From the NCBI GenBank assembly GCA_001314865.1, contig LJZR01000030.1:1-64000 (forward strand): a stretch of 64,000 nucleotides of DNA. Direction: 5' to 3'. This document shows positions 17,825-26,948 of this stretch, in pieces. Below the pieces are notes generated by a model. That model was given only the letters and a program-made list of their open reading frames with translations, was not told the origin of the DNA and made no database searches. Numbering within the stretch: position 1 is the stretch's first letter; the number at the start of each line of letters is the position of its first letter. The position numbers and the translations under genes were made by a program. This stretch comes from Phormidesmis priestleyi Ana (GTDB lineage Bacteria; Cyanobacteriota; Cyanobacteriia; Phormidesmidales; Phormidesmidaceae).

Positions 17825-19681
17825 TTACCGCCAGCTTATTAGTGAGCTCCTTGTTAGGGAGCTTGCTGCTTCGAGATTAAGTAGCAATGGGTTAGAGCTT
17901 TGGTTGAACATCCAAGCACCTGTTCCGTTTCGTCCGCTCAGATAGTTATCCGAGACTCCAAATAACACTTGCCAGGAAGTTTGAAAAGGACGGTCTTTAA
18001 CATATACAGAATCATCTGTACCCGCTAGAGAGTCTCTTTCCCATTGGGTCGTATTGCTCAGAGTCTGGTTATCGGAGGTCTGCAATCTTTGCTCGGAGCT
18101 TTGGAGAGTACTTCCACTACTTAAAAGCTCGTCATTTTCTATCTCTTTCCCTAATTGGTTTTCATCTACAGCCGTGCTCAGTATCTTGCTTGCGCTGGTC
18201 GTGCCAGCATTCAGAAGTGTTCCGGAATTTCCGCTATTAAGAGAGATGTCTGGAAGCTGAGCGGCAGGCTTTAGCTCAATAGAGCTTAAGGTAGAGGCTG
18301 AGGTATCTACCTCTTGAAAGAAAACAGCCCGTCGAGTACTTACTTGACTAAGACGTCGTTCTAAGAGTTCGTCATCTGTGGAGGCTTGCTGATTAGAAAC
18401 TGTTGAACCGGTATTGGTGCCTCTATCCTCAGCGGCCCCTGTACTTCCACTCGTTGTTTGAGAAAGCGTCGTTTGACTATTCTGTAGTAGAGTTCCATAG
18501 TCCAGAGGTAATACAGTGGCCTTACTTAAGTCATAGCCAATGACATCTAACGCCTGTAAGTCCAATGCGGAGATGCTGGATCGAGTTCCAGGCACTAATG
18601 CAGGATCCATAATGCCTAAGCTTTTAGCCAGTTGTGAAGAGTTTTGAGCAACTGTGCTAAACTGACCACCTAGCAAAGCGCCTGGTAGTGAGAGCACTGC
18701 CCCAGCCAAGTTAAAAACGCTCCTAAAGGGATTGGTAACAATATCAAAGAGTGAAGGGAATCCTAATCTTAGGTCGGGTTTGGTTGGTGTTGCAGAGCCC
18801 CAGTGGCTGGCTTGGTAGCCAGCCACCCCATTCGAGCTTTCAACAAATCCAGTTGAGAGAGGGGCAATGGAGGTTTTTCCACCATCAATCGAAAAGTAAG
18901 CTGCTTTACCTTGTGTTAATTCTTGGGCCTTGACATTAGCGCTCTGGGTGCTGTAGCGAAAGAGATCAAATACAGATGTTTGCGATAGATTGACTTGATT
19001 AGTTGTATTTTGAGTAATCGTATTTCTACGATTACCGAATCCCAAAAGCCTGCTGCCCAATCCCAAAAGACTAAACTGTGGAGCGGGTTGTTGATTAGTT
19101 TGAGTTTTGGTATTGTCTATAGAATCTATGCCACTTACAAAGCCCATGACATGGCCTAATTCATGGAGCGCCATGCCTAGAAAATCTAGCTGCTGGTCAG
19201 AGGTTGCTGAGGTGCGAGAGAAGTCGTAGTCCCAGCTATAGTTGCTATCGTTAAGACCGTTAAAGAGAACGTAGCCATCTGTTGAGTTGGAGGGGACAAG
19301 GCTCTGTAGCCCCAAGGCTTTCGCATTAGCTTGGGTAATAGTGAGATTGCTTGACTGATACTGATTGCCATTGAGAATGGCTCGGTATTGAGTCTCTCCA
19401 CTAGATGTTGGGATTGTATTGAGGTTTGCGATCGCAACACCGTCATCAGAAGATGTTGCATCCTGATTTAGCGCAGCCTGAACGGTTGCCATGTTCGTAG
19501 AAACATATACAGGCAATGCTCCTCCTACCACTGAAGAAGGTAATGCATCCGTTATTGCTACATCTATATTGAAAACCGCATCGTCATCAATATATTGACT
19601 CCAAATACGCCCAGCCATTTCAAAGCCAAGAATTTGCTCTGAAGACATACCAGGTTGAAAAGTAAAATTGAAGTTCGACAT
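17825..19681 (-). CDS. Zinc metalloprotease paralogue lacking calcium repeats
   Basis: A 618-residue paralogue of the 1316-residue protease immediately downstream. HELGHVMGF stands at residues 173-181, exactly as in its neighbour, and the first 180 residues align without gaps. The protease-domain end (SISALDLQALDVIGYDL) is also shared. After about residue 430 it carries only a Ser/Thr/Gln-rich tail and a short Trp-containing end (WQVLFGVSDNYLSGRNG), with no GGxGxD repeats and no C-terminal module. It may be a tandem duplicate that lost its secretion and adhesion half, or may never have had it. The 173-bp gap to its neighbour contains a short TTGATTAAC-type repeat. Confidence 0.75.
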   Translation of the reverse strand: MSNFNFTFQPGMSSEQILGFEMAGRIWSQYIDDDAVFNIDVAITDALPSSVVGGALPVYVSTNMATVQAALNQDATSSDDGVAIANLNTIPTSSGETQYRAILNGNQYQSSNLTITQANAKALGLQSLVPSNSTDGYVLFNGLNDSNYSWDYDFSRTSATSDQQLDFLGMALHELGHVMGFVSGIDSIDNTKTQTNQQPAPQFSLLGLGSRLLGFGNRRNTITQNTTNQVNLSQTSVFDLFRYSTQSANVKAQELTQGKAAYFSIDGGKTSIAPLSTGFVESSNGVAGYQASHWGSATPTKPDLRLGFPSLFDIVTNPFRSVFNLAGAVLSLPGALLGGQFSTVAQNSSQLAKSLGIMDPALVPGTRSSISALDLQALDVIGYDLSKATVLPLDYGTLLQNSQTTLSQTTSGSTGAAEDRGTNTGSTVSNQQASTDDELLERRLSQVSTRRAVFFQEVDTSASTLSSIELKPAAQLPDISLNSGNSGTLLNAGTTSASKILSTAVDENQLGKEIENDELLSSGSTLQSSEQRLQTSDNQTLSNTTQWERDSLAGTDDSVYVKDRPFQTSWQVLFGVSDNYLSGRNGTGAWMFNQSSNPLLLNLEAASSLTRSSLISWR

Positions 19682-21298
19682 ATTATTACGTTCAGGGACT
19701 TTTTAATACGAGTAGCATTTAATTTTGCAAATAGCACATACTTTATGTGCGTACTACTTACTTTTTCAATATAGCCGCTTACGAGAACTTACAAACCCTC
19801 CAAAACGATAAAGCAGCTGTGAAGCAATAAACAAGAGCTTAAAAGAGGATGAGTAAGCTCTTGTTATAAACTTGCTAGCCACTACCCTATCGACACACAA
19901 ACCTAATGACTTTTCAAAGGTGGAATAGTTCCTTTTTGGCAAAGCCTAGATATCGAATCCAAGCAATCAATATGTTGTAAAAAGTAACTTTATGCTGTCA
20001 CGAAAAGCCTTGCCATGAAGATGATATGTATTATTTCTATTAAGTTGCCTGAAGAAAATAAAGGACGTAACTTTGATTCACAAGTTATTGGAGATAAGCA
20101 AAGTCTATAGAACCATGTGGTGAACGACTTAACAAAGGGTTATTCATAATTTAAAGTCCTTGTTAAGTTTGGGCTAAATGGTTTGATTAAGTTATCAACC
20201 CCTCTTAAATAGTCGGCGACAAACAACTGGATTTCACTGCAATTTAACCGTAATTTCATTGTAAGGGGGCAGCAAAACTGAGCGAAATTCACCGTTTAAG
20301 CACCCGAAAGAAATTCCAATAATAGTAAGACACTCACTCTTTGAGCTAGCAATTTTTCAAACGACGAGTTTGGAAAACTATGCTGGCAGTTTCATCTCAT
20401 TGTCAATATCTCAATTTGCCTTTTCATACTTTTAATTTGCGCTTCGATCTAATTTTTGCTTTTCATCAGCTAGTTTTCATCAGGTAGTAAGGTAATAAAA
20501 ACAGATAACTTGCTACTGTTAGTTCCTTATTAAAGTGGTTCTTTATTAAAGGTCAGTGATTTTATACCTGTACATCTCAGAAGAAATTTGCTACTAGTAT
20601 CTTACTAAAATGACTTAAAGCAGATGAGCAAATGGATTGCACAAAAAGTTGGATAAAGTAATATCAATGTAATGTGTTTTAGAAGTTATCCCTAACATAT
20701 ACTCTGGAAAAGTAAGCAAGATATGAGCGTCTCTTTCGAAGGTTGGCTGAAAGGCTCGCAATATACTAATCATTGGGACTCATTGGGACATCTGTGATGG
20801 CTTTCTTAGTCGTCGATCTAAACTTTAAAAAAGTTAGTAAAGTATGGATACATCCTCACAGAGAGGGTTAATACCTGACGCACTTTTTGAGTCAAAGTAG
20901 CTATCGGCACATAAGGGCTATAGTCAATAATGCATTCTTAATTCACACGCATGACGGATACAGTAGCTAAAAAATATAAATTGTCTAGCTTTAACAAATA
21001 ATGTCTGCGTTTTGTTGTTTCTCTTACTAATGTCTTACAAAAGACGGTTGAAGAGAAAATTTTGTCACGTTAAACTATGGATGCGTATAGAAGAATATGT
21101 TGCCCAAAACACATCCAAAACACGTGAAAGGGCTATGAGAGTTGATTCTAGGCGTTGATTCTAAGAGTAAGAGATTAACAGTTTTTTATGCTAGCCTCAT
21201 TTGCTCTAAATTTAATTCACGGCAACTCTTGAACAGTGTTTCTTGACTATTTTTATCGATCATTTCGGACGAATACCCACTGTGTCTCATTTGTTTTT
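19682..21298. other. 1.6-kb AT-rich gene desert
   Basis: No protein with recognisable motifs and no RNA gene was found on either strand. The region separates the exoprotein block from the biosynthetic block and lies between divergent genes. It must hold the promoter of the metalloprotease genes (left) and of the acyl-AMP ligase (right). Short direct repeats occur, such as GACTCATTGGGA near 20775 and GTTGATTCTA near 21140. Nothing else could be assigned. Confidence 0.5.
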
Positions 21299-23182
21299 AT
21301 GGCTCATATTAGTTTCGAATTTTCTAATGGTTGTGAAACACGTTGTGAAACACTGATAGATTTATTGAGAGAGCGCTCTCTTAACTATGGTGGTAAAGTA
21401 GGCTATGAATTTTTAGAAACAGAAAAATCTATCACTGAGAAGCTGACCTATCAAGAGTTAGATAATCGAGCACGAAAAATAGCAGCAGCGCTTCAAGACA
21501 GGGCTCTTCAGGGAGAGCGAGTTTTGTTGTTTTACTTTCCTGGCATAGATTACGTTTCAGCCTTCTTTGGATGTCTCTACGCAGGTGCGATCGCCGTTCC
21601 GACTTATCCCCCGCGCCGGTTCCGAACACTGACACAGTTACAGTCGATTGCTGCTAATGCCTCAGCCAAATTAGTTCTGACTACTGAGACAATTCGCTCA
21701 AAATTTAACGAAGGGCTAGACAACAACAGAGGAAGATTGTCTGAAATTGAGTGGTTGGCCACGGATGTAGAAATATCAGTAACAATAGACTGGCATGATC
21801 CGGGGGTTGGCGCTGACTCCTTGGCTTTTTTGCAATACACTTCTGGTTCAACAGCCAATCCTAAAGGGGCAATGGTTAGCCATCGAAACATTCTCCAAAA
21901 CTTAGAACTTATTTATCGGGGCTTTGGTCATAGTCAAGACAGTAAAGGTGTGATTTGGTTGCCGCCCTATCATGATATGGGATTGGTTGGGGGCATTCTC
22001 CAACCACTTTATGGTGCATTTCCGGTGGCACTGATGTCGCCTGTAGCTTTTTTCCAAAATCCTCTACGCTGGCTAAAGCTAATTTCTCATTGTCGAGGAA
22101 CAACCAGTGGCGGGCCTAACTTTGCGTACCAACTGTGTGTAGAAAAAGCCAAACACAAAGAGCTAGCAGGTTTAGATTTGAGTAGTTGGGAGGTGGCCTT
22201 CAACGGTGCAGAGCCAATTCGTGCTGAAACCTTACGGCAATTTTCTGAGACCTTTGCTCCCTATGGATTTGATCCGAAGGCATTTTATTCATGTTATGGC
22301 ATGGCAGAATCTACACTCATTATTACTGGGGGGCAGAAAGATTCACCTCCGGTCATACGCAACTGGGACAAAAGTAGTCTGGAGGATGGTGAGGCTCAAC
22401 CTATTGGGGAAGATTGTGCCGTTGGTCAAGCCTCTTCTTTGGTCAGCAGCGGTTGTAGTCAGATGAATCATGAAGTTATTGTTGTTGATCCAGAAACATT
22501 TTGCCGCTGTTCTTCTAGAAAGATTGGAGAGATTTGGATATCTGGAACGAGCGTTACCCAAGGCTATTGGAATGGCCCAAAAAAGACAGAGCAAACTTTT
22601 AGGGCATATCTAGCAGATGAACCGGTAGATGGCTTGCCGAGTGGCAGTAATGGGCCTTTTTTGAGAACTGGCGATTTAGGTTTTTTAGACCACGATAATG
22701 AACTCTTTGTGGTTGGTAGGCTTAAAGATACCATCATCATCCGAGGGCAAAAGCACTACCCGCTCGATATCGAGAGAACTGTTGGGCAGAGTCATTGTGC
22801 TCTTCGGCCTTGGCACGGTGCGGCTATTGCGGTAGATGTTAACGGAGTAGAGCGCTTGGTTGTGATACAGGAGGTGAAGCGATCTCTTCCTAAATACTTA
22901 AATGTGTTTGAAGTCACGAATGCTGTACGCCGAATTGTAATGCATCAGCATCAAATTTCTCCTTACGCTATTGTATTGATTAAAAATGGGAGTTTGCCCA
23001 AAACCTCTAGTGGTAAGGTTAAGCGTTATGCTTGTCGCCAAGATTTTTTGGCTAACCGTCTTGTGGTGGTTGGAGATTGGGCTGAAACACCCGCAGTTCA
23101 GTCGAAATTCAGAAATCTGAAGTCAGAAGTAGAAACTATCTTGAAGTCCATTTCGGGTAATGCTCTGCCTATTACGGGTTGA
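21299..23182 (+). CDS. Fatty acyl-AMP ligase (FAAL)
   Basis: A stand-alone FAAL of about 627 residues that adenylates a fatty acid and would pass it to an acyl carrier protein. Visible adenylation motifs are FLQYTSGSTANPKGAMVSH (P-loop), WLPPYHDMGLVGG, SCYGMAESTLIITGG and FLRTGDLGFL. The C-terminal domain contains GRLKDTIIIRGQKHYPLDIE and the lysine of LPKTSSGKVKRY. The PTYPPRR segment and the lack of a CoA-ligase-like linker favour FAAL over acyl-CoA synthetase. It carries no ACP, so it must load a separate one, most likely on one of the PKSs nearby (inference). ATG 21299 is preferred over GTG 21236, because FAAL homology begins right after it. Confidence 0.85.
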   Translation: MAHISFEFSNGCETRCETLIDLLRERSLNYGGKVGYEFLETEKSITEKLTYQELDNRARKIAAALQDRALQGERVLLFYFPGIDYVSAFFGCLYAGAIAVPTYPPRRFRTLTQLQSIAANASAKLVLTTETIRSKFNEGLDNNRGRLSEIEWLATDVEISVTIDWHDPGVGADSLAFLQYTSGSTANPKGAMVSHRNILQNLELIYRGFGHSQDSKGVIWLPPYHDMGLVGGILQPLYGAFPVALMSPVAFFQNPLRWLKLISHCRGTTSGGPNFAYQLCVEKAKHKELAGLDLSSWEVAFNGAEPIRAETLRQFSETFAPYGFDPKAFYSCYGMAESTLIITGGQKDSPPVIRNWDKSSLEDGEAQPIGEDCAVGQASSLVSSGCSQMNHEVIVVDPETFCRCSSRKIGEIWISGTSVTQGYWNGPKKTEQTFRAYLADEPVDGLPSGSNGPFLRTGDLGFLDHDNELFVVGRLKDTIIIRGQKHYPLDIERTVGQSHCALRPWHGAAIAVDVNGVERLVVIQEVKRSLPKYLNVFEVTNAVRRIVMHQHQISPYAIVLIKNGSLPKTSSGKVKRYACRQDFLANRLVVVGDWAETPAVQSKFRNLKSEVETILKSISGNALPITG

Positions 23183-23449
23183 AATCAGTATCAGAGAGGC
23201 GCAGTAAGACACCCCTAGCGCAGCTAGCATGACGAACGCATCGGGTTCTTGCAGCCACAGAAAAATCACTTACTGCCCTACTGTACCGTCAGACGCGTTT
23301 TGTGAGAACTGGCTTACAAAAGCTACAGCGCATGTTTAACGAGATTCTTTGAGATTTAACCGCAGACAGGCGCTCAACCACACTTAAGCTTTAGCCTAGC
23401 TTCCTCATATCTCTATTTAAAAAAGTAGCTTTAGAACAAATAGCTTTAG

Positions 23450-23496
23450 AACAAATAGCCCTAGTCGCAGCACTGTTGCGACTAGGGCTATTTGTT
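23450..23496. terminator. Perfect 20-bp stem hairpin
   Basis: AACAAATAGCCCTAGTCGCA (23450-23469) is the exact reverse complement of 23477-23496, with a 7-nt loop GCACTGT. It sits between convergent genes. There is no long T-tract, but the arm ends in TTTGTT on the plus strand and reads the same way in reverse, so a bidirectional terminator is plausible. Two direct copies of TAGCTTTAGAACAAA precede it. Confidence 0.65.
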
Positions 23497-23585
23497 GATA
23501 ATCAACGGCATTTTTGCGGAACTCACGTTCCTTATGACTGATAAAATCTTAGAAATTCAAACCTGATAATTAAGCCAGATGCTAT

Positions 23586-23636
23586 ATAGGAGACTGCACA
23601 ACAGCTTGCTTGTAGCCTTTTGTTGCAGTCTCCTAT
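23586..23636. repeat. 13-bp inverted repeat
   Basis: ATAGGAGACTGCA (23586-23598) pairs with TGCAGTCTCCTAT (23624-23636) across 25 nt. No T-tract follows. It could be a second transcription stop or a protein-binding palindrome. Confidence 0.6.
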
Positions 23637-23815
23637 GGAGGAGCTCAGATTCAACATTACGCTTGTTTCATGATGCTGAATCTTGAGTTGTTATATTGAG
23701 CTGTTACATCAGCGCTGAACTTTTCCTTGTCAATTGTTGATTTGATGGGTTTCTAAGCATCACCTCTTCTTGAGAGATCGAGTAGTGTTATTTAAAGCCT
23801 CGGACAAAAAATTGC

Positions 23816-24643
23816 CTAGACGTACTCGAACTGGTTTAGATTAAGGTTGGCTGCAGACTGACCCACTAATCGAGCGATCGCATCATCACCTTTCAAAATG
23901 AACGCAGCACCATCAGCATCAACAATTCTATAATTCGAGGCACTACCGGACAAAACAAGTTGATCTTCGCCTCTGGTAAAATCTTGGATAATTGCGAAAT
24001 CGCTAAAGCCGTTGCCCAAGTAAAAAGATCCCTGGGTATCACCCAAAATGAATTTGTCTGCGCCAGCTTGACCATTTAGGTTGTCGACTTCGCCAACACC
24101 ACGGCTTTTGCTGTCAGTGCCATTGAGGATGTCGTCACCCTCTCCGCCAAAGAGTACATCATTACCCCCTGCACCAAACATAATGTCAGCACCAATGGTT
24201 CCATGCAGAAAATTGTTTCCATTATCTCCTTTAATGACATTACTTTGGCCGCTATCTTCGAGCACATCCTTAACGGATATTTTTAGCAGCTGGCTATCAC
24301 TGAGCCAGCCAGCATCCCAAACCTTAACCTTGACTTCGTAGTTGTTGTCACGACCACGATCTTGAGGATTTTCAAAGTCTGGCGCATTTTTGAAAAAGAC
24401 CTTTCCGCTACGACGATCAATCTCAAAGAGATGAGCATCTGCGCCACCAGCAATGAAATAAGACAACTGACCGTTCTGCTCTGTACTTTTATCGTCAGCA
24501 GTTTCAACGTCAGTCACGAACCTTTCGTTTTCATATACTTCAAGGTGTGCTGTCGAACCGCCCCCATTACTCTTGATGCTAGGACGAGAATTTCTAAAGA
24601 ATCTGTTAAATGTGCTAGATTTGGTGAATTTAGACCAGATCAT
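23816..24643 (-). CDS. Cadherin-like plus RTX-like calcium-binding protein
   Basis: The start is ATG 24643, because AGGAG lies 9-10 bases upstream; a longer frame starts at 24694 with a non-ATG codon. The 275 residues consist of a basic Ser/Phe/Arg N-terminus, a cadherin-like domain (LSYFIAGGADAHLFEIDR) and calcium-binding GGxGxD repeats (GAGGNDVLFGGEGDDIL). A C-terminal module follows (LGDTQGSFYLGNG, RGEDQLVLSGSASNY, ending FEYV). The cadherin, repeat and C-terminal parts each have counterparts in the C-terminal half of the protease at 13701. There is no Sec signal peptide, so type I secretion is likely. It lies just downstream of the halogenase operon on the same strand, but 461 bp away with a hairpin between them. 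Confidence 0.75.
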   Translation of the reverse strand: MIWSKFTKSSTFNRFFRNSRPSIKSNGGGSTAHLEVYENERFVTDVETADDKSTEQNGQLSYFIAGGADAHLFEIDRRSGKVFFKNAPDFENPQDRGRDNNYEVKVKVWDAGWLSDSQLLKISVKDVLEDSGQSNVIKGDNGNNFLHGTIGADIMFGAGGNDVLFGGEGDDILNGTDSKSRGVGEVDNLNGQAGADKFILGDTQGSFYLGNGFSDFAIIQDFTRGEDQLVLSGSASNYRIVDADGAAFILKGDDAIARLVGQSAANLNLNQFEYV

Positions 24644-25104
24644 TCTTGGGATCTCCTGATTAGTTTTTGAAAAAATACAATGCACCCTGATCAATCAGCA
24701 TCTTGAAATAGAACTCTATAATTTGAATTCTTGTAGAACAATCCTCTGAGCGAGGTCAACCAACTATATAAATTGGTACATGAATTCAGTTGTACGAGTT
24801 CTGATGCTGAAAGCTTTGCAATGACTGGTAAGTTATCAGTCATTGAGTCGTTTTATTTAATGCTTGTCTGATTTGTAGCGTCTGTCAGACTGTAACGACA
24901 AAATATTGCGCCATATTGTTAACCTAACTTCCACAGTTTTCACGGCTTCTACAGTTTCCACAACTTTCACAACATAAATGACTCTAAAGGGGTTGCAGGT
25001 AGACACCTGCAGGACAGGTGCCTAAAAAACTAGCATTATTAAGCCCTAGTGATTCGAATCAGCTAGTTAGAACCAGGGTTGGGATTGCAGTTACTTGGAG
25101 CCAA
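24644..25104. other. 461-bp spacer downstream of halogenase operon
   Basis: AT-rich spacer with no recognisable gene. GCAGGT (24995-25000) and ACCTGC (25005-25010) form a short hairpin that overlaps a competing CACCTG/CAGGTG pairing up to 25020. It probably marks the transcript end of the minus-strand halogenase genes. TTCCACAACTTTCACAAC-type short repeats lie near 24950-24975. Confidence 0.5.
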
Positions 25105-26889
25105 CTACTTACTCCCTGACTGCCACACAGGTTGGTAACGATATTGATGAAACTCTAGTCGCATCCTTTCGGTATCTGTGTTTTTGGGTAGATGTTTGGT
25201 TTTTGACCGGTATATTTTCTCTCCAATAACGGCTTGGAAAGAAAGATTTAGTAAGCGAAAAAAGTGGTAAATATGGCGAGGATTCAACACTCCTTGAAGA
25301 CCAAATCCTTTCCACTGAAATTTCACATACCAAAGTGCAATGAAGAAGTAGGCATGCTTCATCCCTGCAAAAACATTGCAGCGCAGAGGCTCTAGTTGAG
25401 CATTCTCTAGAAAGTGATCGAAATGGTTAAGTGGACTATAGTCACCGATGAGTTGATCTGCCCGATAGGCGTCCATCAAGCCAATATTTCCCCCTCGATC
25501 CACAATTTGATTAAACTGATCGTACACATCGACAAACAGTCCCTTCATATTAGCAGGCATCAACTTAAGAAACTTATTGACAAAGGTGAGATTGAGATGC
25601 CATTTGCCAACATACATCGGCACATGTACCCCAAACCACCACATGTATTCAAAGTACACTCGCCAGCTCATGACACTAGCATGACCTAGCTGTTTGTCAT
25701 GGAAACGAATGAGGTGGTTGACGTTTTCAGCGTAAGCTAGATTAAATTTGTTGTAAGCTGAGCGTTTGGTTTCAGCATCTGCTTCGCCAGCCAGCTTTGC
25801 TCGAACAATTTCTGTGACACCTTCAATCGCGAATGCAATGGTGGTGGTTCCGTAGGAGTAAAAGGCATCAAAGATGTAAGCGGCATCTCCAATCACATAC
25901 CAGTTATCAGGTGAGAACATTTCCTTGCTCTTGTAAGCGACTTTTGGTCGATAGTGAAAGTCAATGTCCTCGCCTGATTCTACCAGATTATGTAAAATTT
26001 TATGATTGGCTTTCAAGAAAGCGTAAAATTTTTCTTGGGTATTTATAGATTGAGTAGGAATGACATCGTGATGATGAATGATACCAATGGATAGCTCCAT
26101 TGATTCGCGATCTGTTGGAATCATCCATAACCAATGACCTTGACCAAAGAAATGGTTGGTTGCATAGTAACTACTGCTGGTGGCGCGATCTGGTGCATAT
26201 CCCTGGTCAAATAGGGTTCGATCAATATTTTTAACCCGAACCCAGGCAGACCCAGTGTTTAAGCCGTAAAGCTTGTTAGGGTCAGTAATCACATTGTCGG
26301 TTTTGTTGCCGATGATAAAGTTTCGACCAGCAGCATCTACCACATGTTTAGCAGAAAGTTCTAAAGTTTCTTCACCTAGCTTGACTTTAATTGTTTTGAG
26401 GCGATCGCCCTCGGTTAAATCTACATCGACCACGCGTCCATTGTAGAACTCAACGCCCATCTCTTTATTCATGGCGAGGACGTCTCGCTCAAACTTTGAC
26501 CGGTTCATATGGAAAGAGGCGATCGCAGTCTGACGGTTGGACCAGACATGATAATAATCATCCAGCTGATCGGTGCTTTCGGCTTGTTTTGGCCAGTGAA
26601 AATTGAGACCGGCCTTAGGCGTGTGGTTTTCGATCATATACTCATGCAATCCCAACTCCTTGCAAATAAAGAGAGCGGCAACTTCCACCATCGACTCGCC
26701 AATTTTCATATCTTTGACGGCTCGTTCTTCTGGGCGGAAATCAACCAGAGCAACTTTAATGTTTGGGATGTTGAGCATCAGGTGTCTAGCCTGGCAGATG
26801 CCGGCAAACCCAGCTCCCATAATGACTACATCATAGTCATGCTGATTAACAGATTGAGACGATTTTTCAAGTACTTGTGTTGTATTCAT
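25105..26889 (-). CDS. Flavin-dependent halogenase-like protein 1
   Basis: A 594-residue protein of the FADH2-dependent (tryptophan-type) halogenase superfamily, which chlorinates or brominates electron-rich carbons. The FAD-binding GAGFAG is at 25-30. Lys92 in PKAGLNFHWP fits the position of the catalytic lysine that carries the haloamine/HOX. WLWMIP at 253-258 is the halogenase signature WxWxIP. The loop FDAFYSYGTTT replaces the FxxPxxSxG seen in carrier-tethered halogenases. A long C-terminal extension (about 400-594) with hydrophobic stretches (YFFIALWYVKFQWKGFG) may attach to the membrane. It is third in a tandem trio. The substrate is unknown; the neighbouring PKS product is the obvious candidate. 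A non-halogenating flavoprotein monooxygenase is less likely given the intact signature. A separate flavin reductase is not in the window. Confidence 0.78.
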   Translation of the reverse strand: MNTTQVLEKSSQSVNQHDYDVVIMGAGFAGICQARHLMLNIPNIKVALVDFRPEERAVKDMKIGESMVEVAALFICKELGLHEYMIENHTPKAGLNFHWPKQAESTDQLDDYYHVWSNRQTAIASFHMNRSKFERDVLAMNKEMGVEFYNGRVVDVDLTEGDRLKTIKVKLGEETLELSAKHVVDAAGRNFIIGNKTDNVITDPNKLYGLNTGSAWVRVKNIDRTLFDQGYAPDRATSSSYYATNHFFGQGHWLWMIPTDRESMELSIGIIHHHDVIPTQSINTQEKFYAFLKANHKILHNLVESGEDIDFHYRPKVAYKSKEMFSPDNWYVIGDAAYIFDAFYSYGTTTIAFAIEGVTEIVRAKLAGEADAETKRSAYNKFNLAYAENVNHLIRFHDKQLGHASVMSWRVYFEYMWWFGVHVPMYVGKWHLNLTFVNKFLKLMPANMKGLFVDVYDQFNQIVDRGGNIGLMDAYRADQLIGDYSPLNHFDHFLENAQLEPLRCNVFAGMKHAYFFIALWYVKFQWKGFGLQGVLNPRHIYHFFRLLNLSFQAVIGEKIYRSKTKHLPKNTDTERMRLEFHQYRYQPVWQSGSK

Positions 26890-26948
26890 ATTTATCTCTA
26901 CAGAAATCTGGTTAACGTTTCATCAAACACTCGAATCAAATTAGGAGA

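Larger units (their letters stand above)
23183..23815. other. 633-bp spacer between convergent genes with two hairpins
   Basis: No gene was recognised. It holds the perfect 20-bp hairpin at 23450-23496 and a second inverted repeat at 23586-23636. Both could end transcription of the ligase gene (plus) and of the calcium-binding protein gene (minus). Confidence 0.6.
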
